DNA of 17,483 bases from Tieghemiomyces parasiticus (lineage: Eukaryota > Kickxellomycota > Dimargaritomycetes > Dimargaritales > Dimargaritaceae): NCBI GenBank assembly GCA_027575765.1, contig JANBPT010000976.1, forward strand, positions 1-17,483, in the 5' to 3' direction. The notes under the pieces were generated by a model. It was not told the origin of the DNA. It did no database searches and was given only the letters and a program-made list of their open reading frames with translations. The position numbers and the translations under genes were made by a program. Below, one piece after another: positions 7,686-16,855 of this stretch (within the stretch, counting starts at the first letter, position 1; every line of letters starts with the position of its first letter).

Positions 7686-8997
7686 TTACGCCTCGTGGTG
7701 ATGAGACCAGTTACTGAGAGTGTCTTGGGTGCTGTACCAGTACTGTAGTTTCGCCACGAGACCCTGGGCCTGGTCGTAGTCCTTCCGAGAAAAGGCATCA
7801 GACAGTTGTTGCACCAGGTCATTGATACGGTCTGGTAGGATATTGAATGGTAGAAGAGATTTGAAAGAAACACATCGGATTATTATGGGCAGTGCCAGTA
7901 GGGGGGGGGGGGAATTTTTCACCGCCCACCTCCGTGGACAGGGAGCGGAGGTTGACGGCGCAAAGTCTCCTACTACTTACCTTCGTTCTCCAGTTTGAAG
8001 GCGTCTGCCTCTTTCTCATCGGTGATCTCCGAAAGCCGCTCCCGCACGTCGAAGACCACAGTGAGGAACTTGGGGTCTTGGATGACCTCTTCAGTGTCGG
8101 ATTTATACCCATGGCGCTGGAGCTGGAGGGGCCGAGTAGAGGTAGCGATGCCTTGAACTAGGTTAGCCTTTGGCATCGAGGAAATTAATGGTGACCACTA
8201 ATGGTAGTGCCTGGATCCCGAGCTCTATTTCTGACGGTGCATAACGTTCACAGTGCCAGGGCCATCTTCACTTACAATGTACTTGGCCCGGGCGAGCGGA
8301 TTTCGTAGAGTATGGTAGGCTGTGTTGAGCCATGTGGAGTGCACGTCGGCAATCTTTTGCTCTTGCTAAGTAGTTAGAGGAAATGTAACGTCGCGAGATT
8401 GGCAAAGATCCCCGTGGTCAGTAACTGAACAGATCAGCTGGGATGAGACGGACGCCATTGTCCGCTGGCACCTCAGGCGCCGCCTCATTTCCTTCCATCG
8501 AGACTTACTGGGCTCGACTGTGAGTAATTATCAGGGTGGGCCTTCTGCTGCAGCTTGAGGAAATTGCGGCGCAGGATACCAATGTCTACATCGAATGTTT
8601 CCTCCCCGACCAGCACGTCGAAATAGCTGATTTCCGGCGAGAGGGGAACAAGGGCCTGGCAATGCTGGTTGTCGCACACCAGGGTCTCACTCTCGAGTGT
8701 GGCGTCGCATTTCCAGCATAGCTTCCTGGGTGGCGGCCGGTCAGCGTGGGTCGTGGGGCCCAGGTGGGCTGAGGAAGCTGTTACTGACAGGGACCGTAGC
8801 CTAGGTCTGGTGTAGGGTGGGTACCATGGGTTAGGAACGCACTGAGTGACTGGGGTGCGGGACAAGACGGTTAGGGTTCGTGTGCGGGTGTTCGAGGGGA
8901 TAACGGGAATCCTTGCCAACGTAGTGTCGCCTACATGGCGAGGCAGCAAAGTAAGGCTGAGACGGTAGAGGCGCATGCTGCTTGGGGAATAGGACAT
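7686..8997 (-). CDS. HSCB: HscB/Jac1 mitochondrial iron-sulphur co-chaperone (four exons)
   Basis: J-type co-chaperone that brings the Isu scaffold to the mitochondrial Hsp70 for iron-sulphur cluster transfer. Exons (minus): 8509-8997, 8276-8365, 7981-8122, 7686-7831; introns 143, 153 and 149 nt with donors GTAAGT, GTAAGT and GTAAGT, phases 0, 0 and 1. The product has 288 residues. Residues 1-70 are Arg/Ser/Thr/Pro-rich with few acids, fitting a presequence. CWKC at 94-97 with CDNQHC at 108-113 forms the N-terminal zinc site seen in animal HSCB but absent from yeast Jac1. YFDVL (125-129) and the J-domain HPD (154-156) follow; exon 2 gives LNTAYHTLRNPLARAKYI and exon 3 LQRHGY, matching the J-domain end. 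Exons 3-4 form the Isu-binding helical domain. An in-frame ATG at 9081 would add 28 hydrophobic residues; the ATG at 8997 or 8976 looks more like a targeting start. Intron 3 contains a C12 run on the sense strand. Confidence 0.92.
7901..7912 (+). repeat. Homopolymer G12 (C12 on the sense strand of HSCB intron 3)
   Basis: Twelve consecutive G on the + strand lie inside HSCB intron 3, read as C12 about 70 nt after the donor. Similar mononucleotide C tracts occur nearby: C9 at 7665-7673, C10 at 10047-10056 and, in PAAF1 intron 2, G9 at 14772-14780. Confidence 0.8.
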
Positions 8998-11549
8998 AGG
9001 AAGAGGTGGCAAGTAATGCCAATGTGCTGAAAGCGGCGAAGAGGGGCGCACAAACAGAAGGAAGTAAATCACTCCCCCCATTCGACGGCGTTACGATGCG
9101 CCCCATCCTGACCAAGCCACGTCCGGCTATGGGACTGCGGAGCGGGCGCAACCCTATGGTGACGTCGGTGGCCCCGCTGAGAGGTCAGTAGACGAGCGAG
9201 CTTCAGGCAAAGCGACTGGGAAGGGGGTGGCATGGGAGAGCATGCAAGTGCAACATATGGGCGCCAAGTCTGTCTCTGCCGTCGTCTTGCTCCCCTGGTT
9301 CTGCGAGAGTCGAGCCTCCGTGTCTTCCCCATGGCCTTTTTTTTACAAAGATGGTGGCGAGACTCTCTCGATAGGGAGGGGGGGTTGGACAGCACTGGCC
9401 CCGGCTACCTTGGTTGCATGTACCGAACGACGTTGCCATTGGATGGTGTATGCGGCAGTTACGGTCGGTATGCTGCGAGACGGGACCTGGTGACGATTAT
9501 CTATCCGAAGGTGTACTTTCCTTCACTCTCGACCGCTCCGTGCACTTCCCCTTACTATAGCCTTTTTTTATCCGGCATCTTTTGTTACCCTCTGACCTTG
9601 CTACTCAAACGCTTGGTAACCCCCCACCTTAATGCACCCGACCGTTTCCCGCCTAGTCGTGCTGTCAGCACGTCTTGATGAAAATCACAGATTGCCCACG
9701 AGCGAAGGCGAGGACGGCTCTCATCCTGCAAATACCTCGCGGTCCCTGGGCCAATTTACCTTGTCCCAAGCTATGCGTAAGTTCACGAGGACTGCTACAC
9801 TAATGCCGTCGAGGGCGATCGGCTTCTGGGCTGTCTAGCGTACTGTTACGGAGCCGTCACTCTCTTCGACTAATTTCCGTAGCCCGCTCTGGAACCTGGC
9901 AGTTTTCCATTACTCTTGGCTGTCGGCACAGCGGCAAGGTAACATTATATTAAAAAAAACACGTATTTTCATTCTACGAATGCAACGGCCACGGTATCCC
10001 CTCAAAAAATCGACGCTACATTTTTCGCTCCTCAGCGGTCACTATGCCCCCCCCCCACGGGGCGTGACTCACCACATTCCGTATCATCATCATTGCTGTC
10101 TTCCGCGTTATTATTGCTCACACTGACACTTCTGCTTAATGGCCGCTATACTGCTCTGCTGGTCCCGCAGGCCCTGTGCCGTTGGGCTAAACATTGTAGG
10201 GCAAGGGAAACTCGCAACTCCGCAGTCCTACAGCAGTTGGTATTGTTTGGAGAAGGACACGGCCGCTCCCTTTATGACTCACTCCCCCCTCTCTCTCTCT
10301 TTTCCTAACCACCATGTCAACAGGTACATTATCATGGTGATCTCCCTTTCTCTTTACCTCGACCGGCCGCATCACCCTATGGCCCTTTAAAGCGGATTAA
10401 ATGGACTTGTGGTTAGGTCCCGGCCATTAAGTCACTCGGGTCAGAAAGTCTTAGGTACTGGGGTTGTATCGGCCCGCCAACTTAAACGCCACGTTTGCAC
10501 CCAATAGCGGCAGGTACAGCCCCGCCGCACCCCGCCCTTGGTTCTAATCCCCTCCACTTCGAGCCCCTCTTATCTTTCTGCCAGACCTCGCCGCCGTATA
10601 CATGGTACATGTCTTTTAACCAACCGGTTTGCAGATCCCCCCCTTCCCGGCCCACACCATCCTACTTTAATAATCTCCACCCCCAGCCTGCCTGCCTACG
10701 CGCCCACCGCTACCCTTGCAGTTATTCCCAAGAAACCTGTGTCCGGGCGCCCTTGCTACTGAAGCTGGTGTAGCACCCTCTACGCGGCCCCCATCGTATA
10801 GCTTCCACCAGCCAAGTCACTCTGTCACACCACATTAGCCACGCCTAAAGTAGCATGTAGCGCCATTAACCTGCTCACTTCCCCTGGCACTTTCATCTGA
10901 AAGCTCACCATTTTGCTTGACTTCTTCCGCCCCTCTTTTTTTGCTGGCCCCCACCTTCCCACTCCCTTCTTCAGCTGTTTCATACCCCCTATTCCCCCGC
11001 TCAATTATTATTTTTTTTGGCCACGCATAGCTGTGGCCCTTGTATCCCCTCTTCCCTCACTTTCGTCACCCCGACGAGGTCCTTATGTCCATCTGCCAGG
11101 CTTTCCACGCTTACGCCCCCGCAACCACAGCTCTTTCGCCCCATCCCCTCCCGCACGTCCGTTTCAGTATTCGTGGTGGTTGCGCGCTGCGCTCTCCCTT
11201 TAGTGTCCTATTGGTCCGTACTTGTAACCACGCCTCCAACTGCAGCCGACATTTGAACCGCGCCCATCCTACCTGCCTTTCCACTTTCCTTTGCCACACA
11301 ACCCGTAACCGTCAATGCGAACGAAGAGCACCGTCTTGATTGCGCATTGCGACCTACACCCCATCTAACCGGCCCTTATAGCCAACTTTGGGATTCTTTT
11401 CACCCTTTGCTGCCATACCTCTCTACTATCTCTCACTCCGCCAGCACCACCCACGGTGCCGACAACTCCCAGTTAGTATTTTGGTCCCCCCAACCCATTT
11501 CCACTCCTCCACCCTCTCTCGCTTCCACCCACCCCGACCGTTCACCCTT
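8998..11549. other. Gene-free stretch of 2.55 kb leading into the Whi2-like gene
   Basis: The left end should hold the HSCB promoter. Open frames at 9227-9678 overlap each other in two frames and have no recognisable content. From about 10480 onward the + strand is strongly pyrimidine-rich; a hand count of 10921-10980 gives 51 of 60 pyrimidines. This suggests the promoter and a C/T-rich leader of the + strand Whi2-like gene. A possible upstream reading frame of 17 codons lies at 11315-11368. No TATA consensus, transposon or RNA gene was recognised. Confidence 0.5.
11315..11368 (+). promoter_or_regulatory. Possible upstream open reading frame of the Whi2-like gene
   Basis: ATG at 11315 opens a 17-codon frame (MRTKSTVLIAHCDLHPI) ending at TAA 11366-11368, 181 nt before the main ATG. 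Whether it lies in the transcript is unknown because the transcription start cannot be placed. If included, it could reduce translation of the main frame. Confidence 0.2.
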
Positions 11550-12977
11550 ATGGCACATGTCTCCGCCTCGCCCATCACGTCGGTCCAGCCGCAGACCGGC
11601 GGTGGTCATTCAAACGGCGGCCAGGCCTCGCTCATGCCCGATATGGAGCAGATGACCCCCGCACGACTCTACCTCAACTTGCGCGGCACCATGATCCCCG
11701 TGGACCGAGACGCCCTTGCGAGCTTCCCAGAAAGCGTCTTGAGTGTCATGTTCCCCCACGGGCCGGTTCTGTGTCCGCGTAACGTCAGTGCCCCTTCACC
11801 AACCCCCGCCGCGACTGACGCGCCTACCAGCTCTCGTCCCAGCAATGTGAGCGAGGCCAACTCAGAGCGGTCTGCCGGTAGCCAGTCCACCGACACCGAC
11901 CACGAGCTGAGTCGCGCCTCCCCGACGCCCTCGGCCCCAGGCGCCGCAGTACCAACGTCGGACGAATCTGCTCCATGGGATATGGTGCATGTGGACTTCC
12001 ACCCGGCTATGCTGCGGTACATACTTGATTTTTACCAGCGGCTACCCGGGTACGCCTCTCAGTTCAGCCAGAGCTATTCGATCGACTCGCAGTACGACGG
12101 CCACAGTCACTCCTTTGGGGCCAGTGTTGACGGCTACGAGGGGTATCCATCCACCGTCGACATGAGCGACGCGTCCATGGTGACCGCCCAGACCAGCCTA
12201 TCTAACTCGCGCGAAGACGGACTGGACCCCGCCAGCTCGCCACCACCAGCCGACTCTACGGTGGCCAACGCCTCCACGGTATCATCCGCCTCGTCAACTG
12301 GATCTGAGGCTTCGTCGTTCCCGTCGGCCGTGCACATGTTGTTCGCCAACATGGCCCACCCGTACTTTCACGATAAGCAAGCCGTGATTGCTTTGCGCGA
12401 AGATTTGGACTACTTTACCATTGTTAAGCCCTACGTACCGCGCGACCGCTTGGCCTCCGCCGACCCCAAGGCCCCGCCCCCGGCGTCGACCACTGAACTG
12501 GGTCCGCTCTCGCAGAGTGAACTCAAGGCTATCTGCGGAGAGGTCCTACTCGACCAGCGCCAGGTGTTTTCGGCCCTTGAACGTAACATGCACAACCACC
12601 ATCAGCACCCACAGCCATTGAACGGAGGTGAAAAGGAGACCGATGGTACCTCGGCAGTTGCCTCCGTAGGGGGCGGCGTCGAACAGCAGCTCATCGATAT
12701 GCTCTGCGTCTCCGGGTTCTCCCGCGCGGCCACTTGGGGTTGCCGGGTCCGCGAACCCCAGCGTTCCACCATCGCCAGCCTCGCCCTAGTCCGCCTCGAA
12801 CCGACCGGTGAACCGGCCCAAGCCGTTGCCGCCCAAAAGCTCTTGTTGTTTTGGAAGAAACCCGCCCGCAAGTGCTGGTGGGACGGGACCGACGTCAAGG
12901 TTAACAACACTGTCGAGGATATCCCCGTGCGTATCTGGTGTCGTCGAATGTGGACGCTCGAGCTCGTCCTCGTGTAA
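11550..12977 (+). CDS. WHI2: Whi2-like BTB/POZ (KCTD-type) growth-regulation protein
   Basis: A 475-residue intronless gene. In yeast, Whi2 is a KCTD-like BTB protein that works with phosphatase Psr1 in the general stress response, growth arrest and TORC1 restraint. The frame is open upstream to 11388 but only from a TTG, so the first ATG (11550) is the start. The BTB domain is in pieces: ARLYLNLRGTMIPVDRDAL (38-56) with FPESVLSVMFPHG (59-71), then a Ser/Pro/Thr-rich insert of about 65 residues, then VDFHPAMLRYILDFYQ (148-163), a second low-complexity insert of about 95 residues, and FHDKQAVIALREDLDYF (273-289). The C-terminus has the conserved parts of fungal orthologues: QQLIDMLCVSGF (379-390), LFWKKPARKCWWDG (433-446) and a final RIWCRRMWTLELVLV. 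Both inserts are polar and likely disordered. The precise ortholog relationship to yeast WHI2 is inferred from motif memory. Confidence 0.83.
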   Translation: MAHVSASPITSVQPQTGGGHSNGGQASLMPDMEQMTPARLYLNLRGTMIPVDRDALASFPESVLSVMFPHGPVLCPRNVSAPSPTPAATDAPTSSRPSNVSEANSERSAGSQSTDTDHELSRASPTPSAPGAAVPTSDESAPWDMVHVDFHPAMLRYILDFYQRLPGYASQFSQSYSIDSQYDGHSHSFGASVDGYEGYPSTVDMSDASMVTAQTSLSNSREDGLDPASSPPPADSTVANASTVSSASSTGSEASSFPSAVHMLFANMAHPYFHDKQAVIALREDLDYFTIVKPYVPRDRLASADPKAPPPASTTELGPLSQSELKAICGEVLLDQRQVFSALERNMHNHHQHPQPLNGGEKETDGTSAVASVGGGVEQQLIDMLCVSGFSRAATWGCRVREPQRSTIASLALVRLEPTGEPAQAVAAQKLLLFWKKPARKCWWDGTDVKVNNTVEDIPVRIWCRRMWTLELVLV

Positions 12978-13739
12978 TCCTCCACTCTCGCACCTCTCCC
13001 CTCCCCTTCCCTGCTAAGTGTCGCTGTTCCAACGCTTCTCCGGTTGGATTTTAGCGATGCCCACTATCCGTCTTCCGACCTCTTCCTTTCGCTCTTGTAC
13101 GCCTAAAGCCTTTAATGGCGCTTACCTGCATACCTCCTCGTTTTTTAACATTTTTTTACTAGCTACCACCACTCTTCTCTGTCTCGTGTATTGCCCAAGC
13201 TACTGCGGCCTGTGTTCCATCTCGGCTTTCGCAAAGTGTGCCTTTGTCCGCTACCATCATTGGGCTTGCTCACACTTCTTGCCTCTCGTTTTGCCCTTCT
13301 CCTTGCTGTCACTATTACTGATGTACTTTACGTAACGTTGGGACACCAGGGAACCACACCCCCTACAATTACAGGTCTTCCTTTTTTTTATACCTTTAGT
13401 ACCTGTTACTTCGCCCGCCTCCCCTTTCCGCCTTTCATTTATCTCTGGTCCCTGCTAACCACGGTGCTATTTGTCGAGCTCGCAATAATCATACCTGATT
13501 CCGTATCCGGATCCGATAGTCTGTCACTTTATTGAATCCATGGGTTACATTAGCCATTTTATTCAGGCCCTGGGATGCGTCGTCGCTCCATTTTACCTTA
13601 AGCTTATGATGGCTAACCGTTTATTTGGGCCATTTTAGTAGTATCGTTTGTAATATCTGCCGATTGGCGAGTTCGGACTTGGAGAGTTGCCCGGTGGGGG
13701 AGGGCAGGTCCACTCCCTTCAAGGCGCTAGAGCTAGCTA
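12978..13739. other. Convergent intergenic region with pyrimidine-rich 3' side
   Basis: This 762-bp gap holds the 3' ends of the Whi2-like gene (+) and PAAF1 (-). The first 550 bp remain pyrimidine-rich on the + strand. Two overlapping open frames (13018-13335 and 13191-13535) start from non-ATG codons and are hydrophobic only because the DNA is T/C-rich, so I do not call them genes. No clear AATAAA signal was seen for either gene. Confidence 0.5.
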
Positions 13740-16142
13740 CTAGTACTTCAGGATGATGCCGCCCCTGCCAGCTACAAAGAGCGAAGGGAAATGGGCTGCC
13801 CGGTCGGTCCGGGGTTCTGAATCTAGGTTCAATAACGACAGGTCAAGGTCGTTGCGGTGAAGTGTGGGGCCCAGATACGTGGACGGTACGGTTGAGAGGC
13901 GCACGGTGTAGAGTGGATCAATGTCGGTGCCTGTCAGTTCATGAGTGGTAGTCAGCAGGGAACCGGGGCTATCGTGGCCGTTGGTCTGGGTGGATGGGCG
14001 GCCCAAAACGAACGCCTGGCCGTCGTCTGTGGAGATGTAAACGTGCCGAACACGGGGGATGATAACGTAAGTAAGTGGGGAGTTATGAGTAAGGTAGCTG
14101 GGACGCTGGTGGAGTCGCCGGGCGGCCGATGGCCTGCACTATACAGCTGAAAATGGTGGAGACGTGGGCTAACTGTCTAAGTGCTGAAATACCAGGCAAT
14201 AGAGTGACTTACCAGTGACAGCCACCAGACTGGTGGTACCAGCGGAGCCTGGTCCATCCACCGCGGGTAGGTGGTGGTGGGCGAACAGCATGTCATTGAC
14301 GGCGGCTTGACCTCTCTGTACGGTCTCCAGTGGTTGTCTGAAAAGTTAGGAGCAGGGCACAGCAGTGTGGAAGCGTTAAGTCACGGAGGTCCATTGGTCT
14401 AACGGAGTACAGTGTTGTAGGTTCTATTGTAACGAGCTTGGCCTGATTGTAGGATGGGAGGGGGGAGCCATGCCGGTTGTTTGCATTCGACAGTCTACGT
14501 ACCTTGGGCTGCGTAGGTCCCAGAGAGTGATGTGACCGTCCTCCGCGCCGGTCGCCAGAACGTTATGGTCGGTGTCTAGGGCCACAGCGGTCAGCGCTCG
14601 ACCATTGCCAGAATACAGTGCGAACGCCTGATACGCAGATATACAGCGAGTGGGTGAACGGGATGCCAATATTATTGTTAGTTTTGAGCACATCAGTCCG
14701 GATGGAAGGTGGCCTCTAATCGATGGCAGATACCTTGGCTGCTATGGTCTATTGGGTTGCACTTATTGCAAGGGGGGGGGAAATAATAGCTATCTTGCTT
14801 ACCTCATGACGCTCACGTAGGTCTAGCCCAAATGCGTAACCGCCGTCTGTCGCCGCCGCGCACAAGTTACCTAACCGGCCCTCGCGCGGATCAAAGTCCG
14901 CCGCATCACCCAGTGTCAACCGGTTAACCCCCATCGCCGGGCGCAGAGTGTACGATCCTTCACGGGTAGAGGGGTAGTCCAAATTGAACCGATGCACTTC
15001 CCGGGCAGACCCACACTCCCAGATCCGTACAGTCCCATCGCGGGCAGCCGAAACCACCGTCCGGCCCTTTGCGACGATAGCGGTATCAGTTATCGGCCGG
15101 GTATGGCCCGTAATGGTGACCGGATTTGACCCGTCGACAGCTGACCAAACCTTGAGCTGAGTATCGGTGGCACCTGACAGCACAACCTGTCCCGAGGGAA
15201 AGAACCGACACGTCGTAATGTCGCCAACGTGGCCCTTCAGCGGGGTGCTAATGGCTCCACCACGCGTACCATCTAGGATCGACAGGTCACCATCGGCACC
15301 GCCCGCAACGAAGAGCCCGCCAGCACTGCCTGGGGCGACATCGAAGGAGCGAGCACCGCCGCCGCCGCCGGTCAGTGCCGCGGGTGTGCGTTGGGTCGGT
15401 GCGCAGAGGTAGAGAGGGGGCATGGCCGTGGTGGTAGGGGTGGCGCGGAGACTGAAAGGTGTCACGGGGTCCAGGGTAAAGGGGAGATCATTCGGCCGAG
15501 GCAAATAACAGGGGCGACCCGTTGTGTCCCGCTGGATGGTCACGTTCGTGTGCAGGGTGGGTTGCCCTGGCCAGTCGAGGATATTATTATGGGTGTAGAA
15601 ATGATAGGGTGTATACCAGGGGAACATGTAGTCGGCAAAGATCATTAAGTAGATTAGGATTGGCGACCAGAAATAGCGACGCGGAGTATGGAGGGGTGAC
15701 GAAGCCCGGGCAGATAGGGGAAACGGCAAGTTCTTCGAGTAGGAAGTATTGAGAAATACATCTTCAGTGATCGATCCCAGCGTCACGCCGCTAAGTCCTA
15801 CTCGAGCTTGAACTTAGGTATGGTGAGTTCCTGCCCCCTTCTTCTGCTCCTGGGCGGCTATTGCGCCAGGGCTAGTATTTCCAGCCCTAATGGCATGTAA
15901 TCAGACAAAGTTGATCAGTATTCGACCACACAGATACAGTAACAGGGGCCGGAATGGCCAGTGTCCTCGGGCCGGCGTACTCTGTCAGTGCCTCTAGTTA
16001 AATAGGACCTACCTTGTTCGTATACAGACAGCCAAAAGGTGGCCTCGTCGACCTGGTTCTGCAGGACGCCCAAGTTGTCCCGCTGCCAGTCGTCCTGAAC
16101 CGTAACATAGGGCAATATGCGGGGCTGGCTCGTAGCAGCCAT
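13740..16142 (-). CDS. PAAF1: PAAF1/Rpn14 WD40 proteasome-assembly chaperone (five exons)
   Basis: Binds the Rpt ATPases during assembly of the 19S proteasome base. Exons (minus): 16013-16142, 14803-15566, 14503-14627, 14213-14337, 13740-14026; introns 446, 175, 165 and 186 nt; all junction phases agree, giving 476 residues. Exon 1 ends FWLSVYEQ; joining at 15566 gives GQPTLHTNVTIQ, which matches the WLSxxxxGKPSLYG start of human PAAF1. The WD40 part includes GHVGDITTCRFFPSGQVVLS (155-174), LKVWSA, GHTRPITDTAIVAKGRTVVS (197-216) and DGTVRIWECG, nearly the family consensus. Exon 3 gives VLATGAEDGHITLWDLRSPR, exon 4 starts QPLETVQRGQAAVNDMLF, and exon 5 adds DDGQAFVLGRP and ends LFVAGRGGIILKY. 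A poly-Gly run (110-114) sits before the first blades. Intron 1 is more than twice as long as the others and contains an in-frame open stretch (see findings). Confidence 0.92.
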
Positions 16143-16855
16143 GGCCAAGTCAGGTGAAATGGGAAGCGTTACGGGCTACGGGTGAGAAGTGTGGTCAGGA
16201 TAGTCGATGGGTTGAATTCCAATCAGCGAAGAAGTCGGAGTGGCGCAGAGTAGGGGAAGCGAATGAGGGAGGGGAAGCGTGGGCCCTGAGGATAATTGTT
16301 CATCGGGAGGTGAGTGCTTCATCGTGACGTGGAAAATCGTGTAGGCATTAGCGGGTGTATGCACCCCGTGAAGCAGGTCGCCCATTTGCCGGGGGAAAGT
16401 CGCCCCGCTTTACCATGGTCCCAGCACACGACAGAAGCCAGAGACGCCCACGTCCCTCCGGTTCCTGGATGCATGGTCATATGGCTGAATCCCCCAAGTC
16501 ACTGGACCAGTCCCTGGCTGAACGCACCACACTTTAGCAGCTCCAGCGAGCCTGCCAAATACCCCCGCACAGGGGGGCGTGCGAAGTCAACGCACTATCA
16601 TTTCACCTGGCCTACCACAGGGAATGCGACCCGATAGAGCCAGTTCGCCCCTTAACCTCTAGTGGTGTTTGGTTAAGTGCGTCTGTTAGCGTAGCGCTCC
16701 ACTTTGTACAAAAGCCACCTCTACCTGTGCCGTTTATTAGAGCTATACCCCCCTCTTTTTACTGAGCCTTCTCATAGAATCCTATTTAGACTACTGCCAT
16801 CGACACTAGCTACCCTCCTCCTGCTCCTCCAAGATTAGCCAGCTCCTTTTGCGTG
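16143..16855. promoter_or_regulatory. Divergent promoter region between PAAF1 and NUC1
   Basis: These 713 bp separate two genes transcribed away from each other and should carry both promoters. An open frame at 16314-16637 (+) has no recognisable content. A TTTGTACAAA palindrome lies at 16703-16712, about 145-153 bp upstream of the NUC1 ATG. The last 50 bp before that ATG are C/T-rich. I did not find the yeast proteasome-gene element GGTGGCAAA near the PAAF1 start. Confidence 0.45.
16703..16712. repeat. TTTGTACAAA palindrome, second copy of a motif at 1216-1225
   Basis: A 10-bp perfect palindrome. It recurs at 1216-1225, and both copies are followed by extra A and then by CCACCT after a few bases. 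The shared context is short and may be chance. Confidence 0.25.

Noticed and set aside
9069..9332. Minus-strand frame beginning MGKTRRLDSRRTRG, slightly like the start of ribosomal protein uS12
   Set aside because: The conserved residues of uS12 do not follow; the basic content comes from GC-rich DNA and the frame ends without a splice-consistent continuation.
9227..9678. Overlapping + strand open frames of 88 and 148 codons
   Set aside because: Two frames are open over the same DNA, neither shows a domain, and the longer one starts with ATG but has composition typical of non-coding DNA.
13018..13535. Hydrophobic + strand frames after the Whi2-like gene
   Set aside because: Non-ATG starts, two frames overlap, and the hydrophobicity is explained by T/C-rich DNA.
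14749..15786. A single uninterrupted 345-codon WD40 frame starting at 15786
   Set aside because: It begins at GTG, and the family alignment shows that the part before 15566 is intron, with exon 1 at 16013-16142 supplying the true N-terminus.
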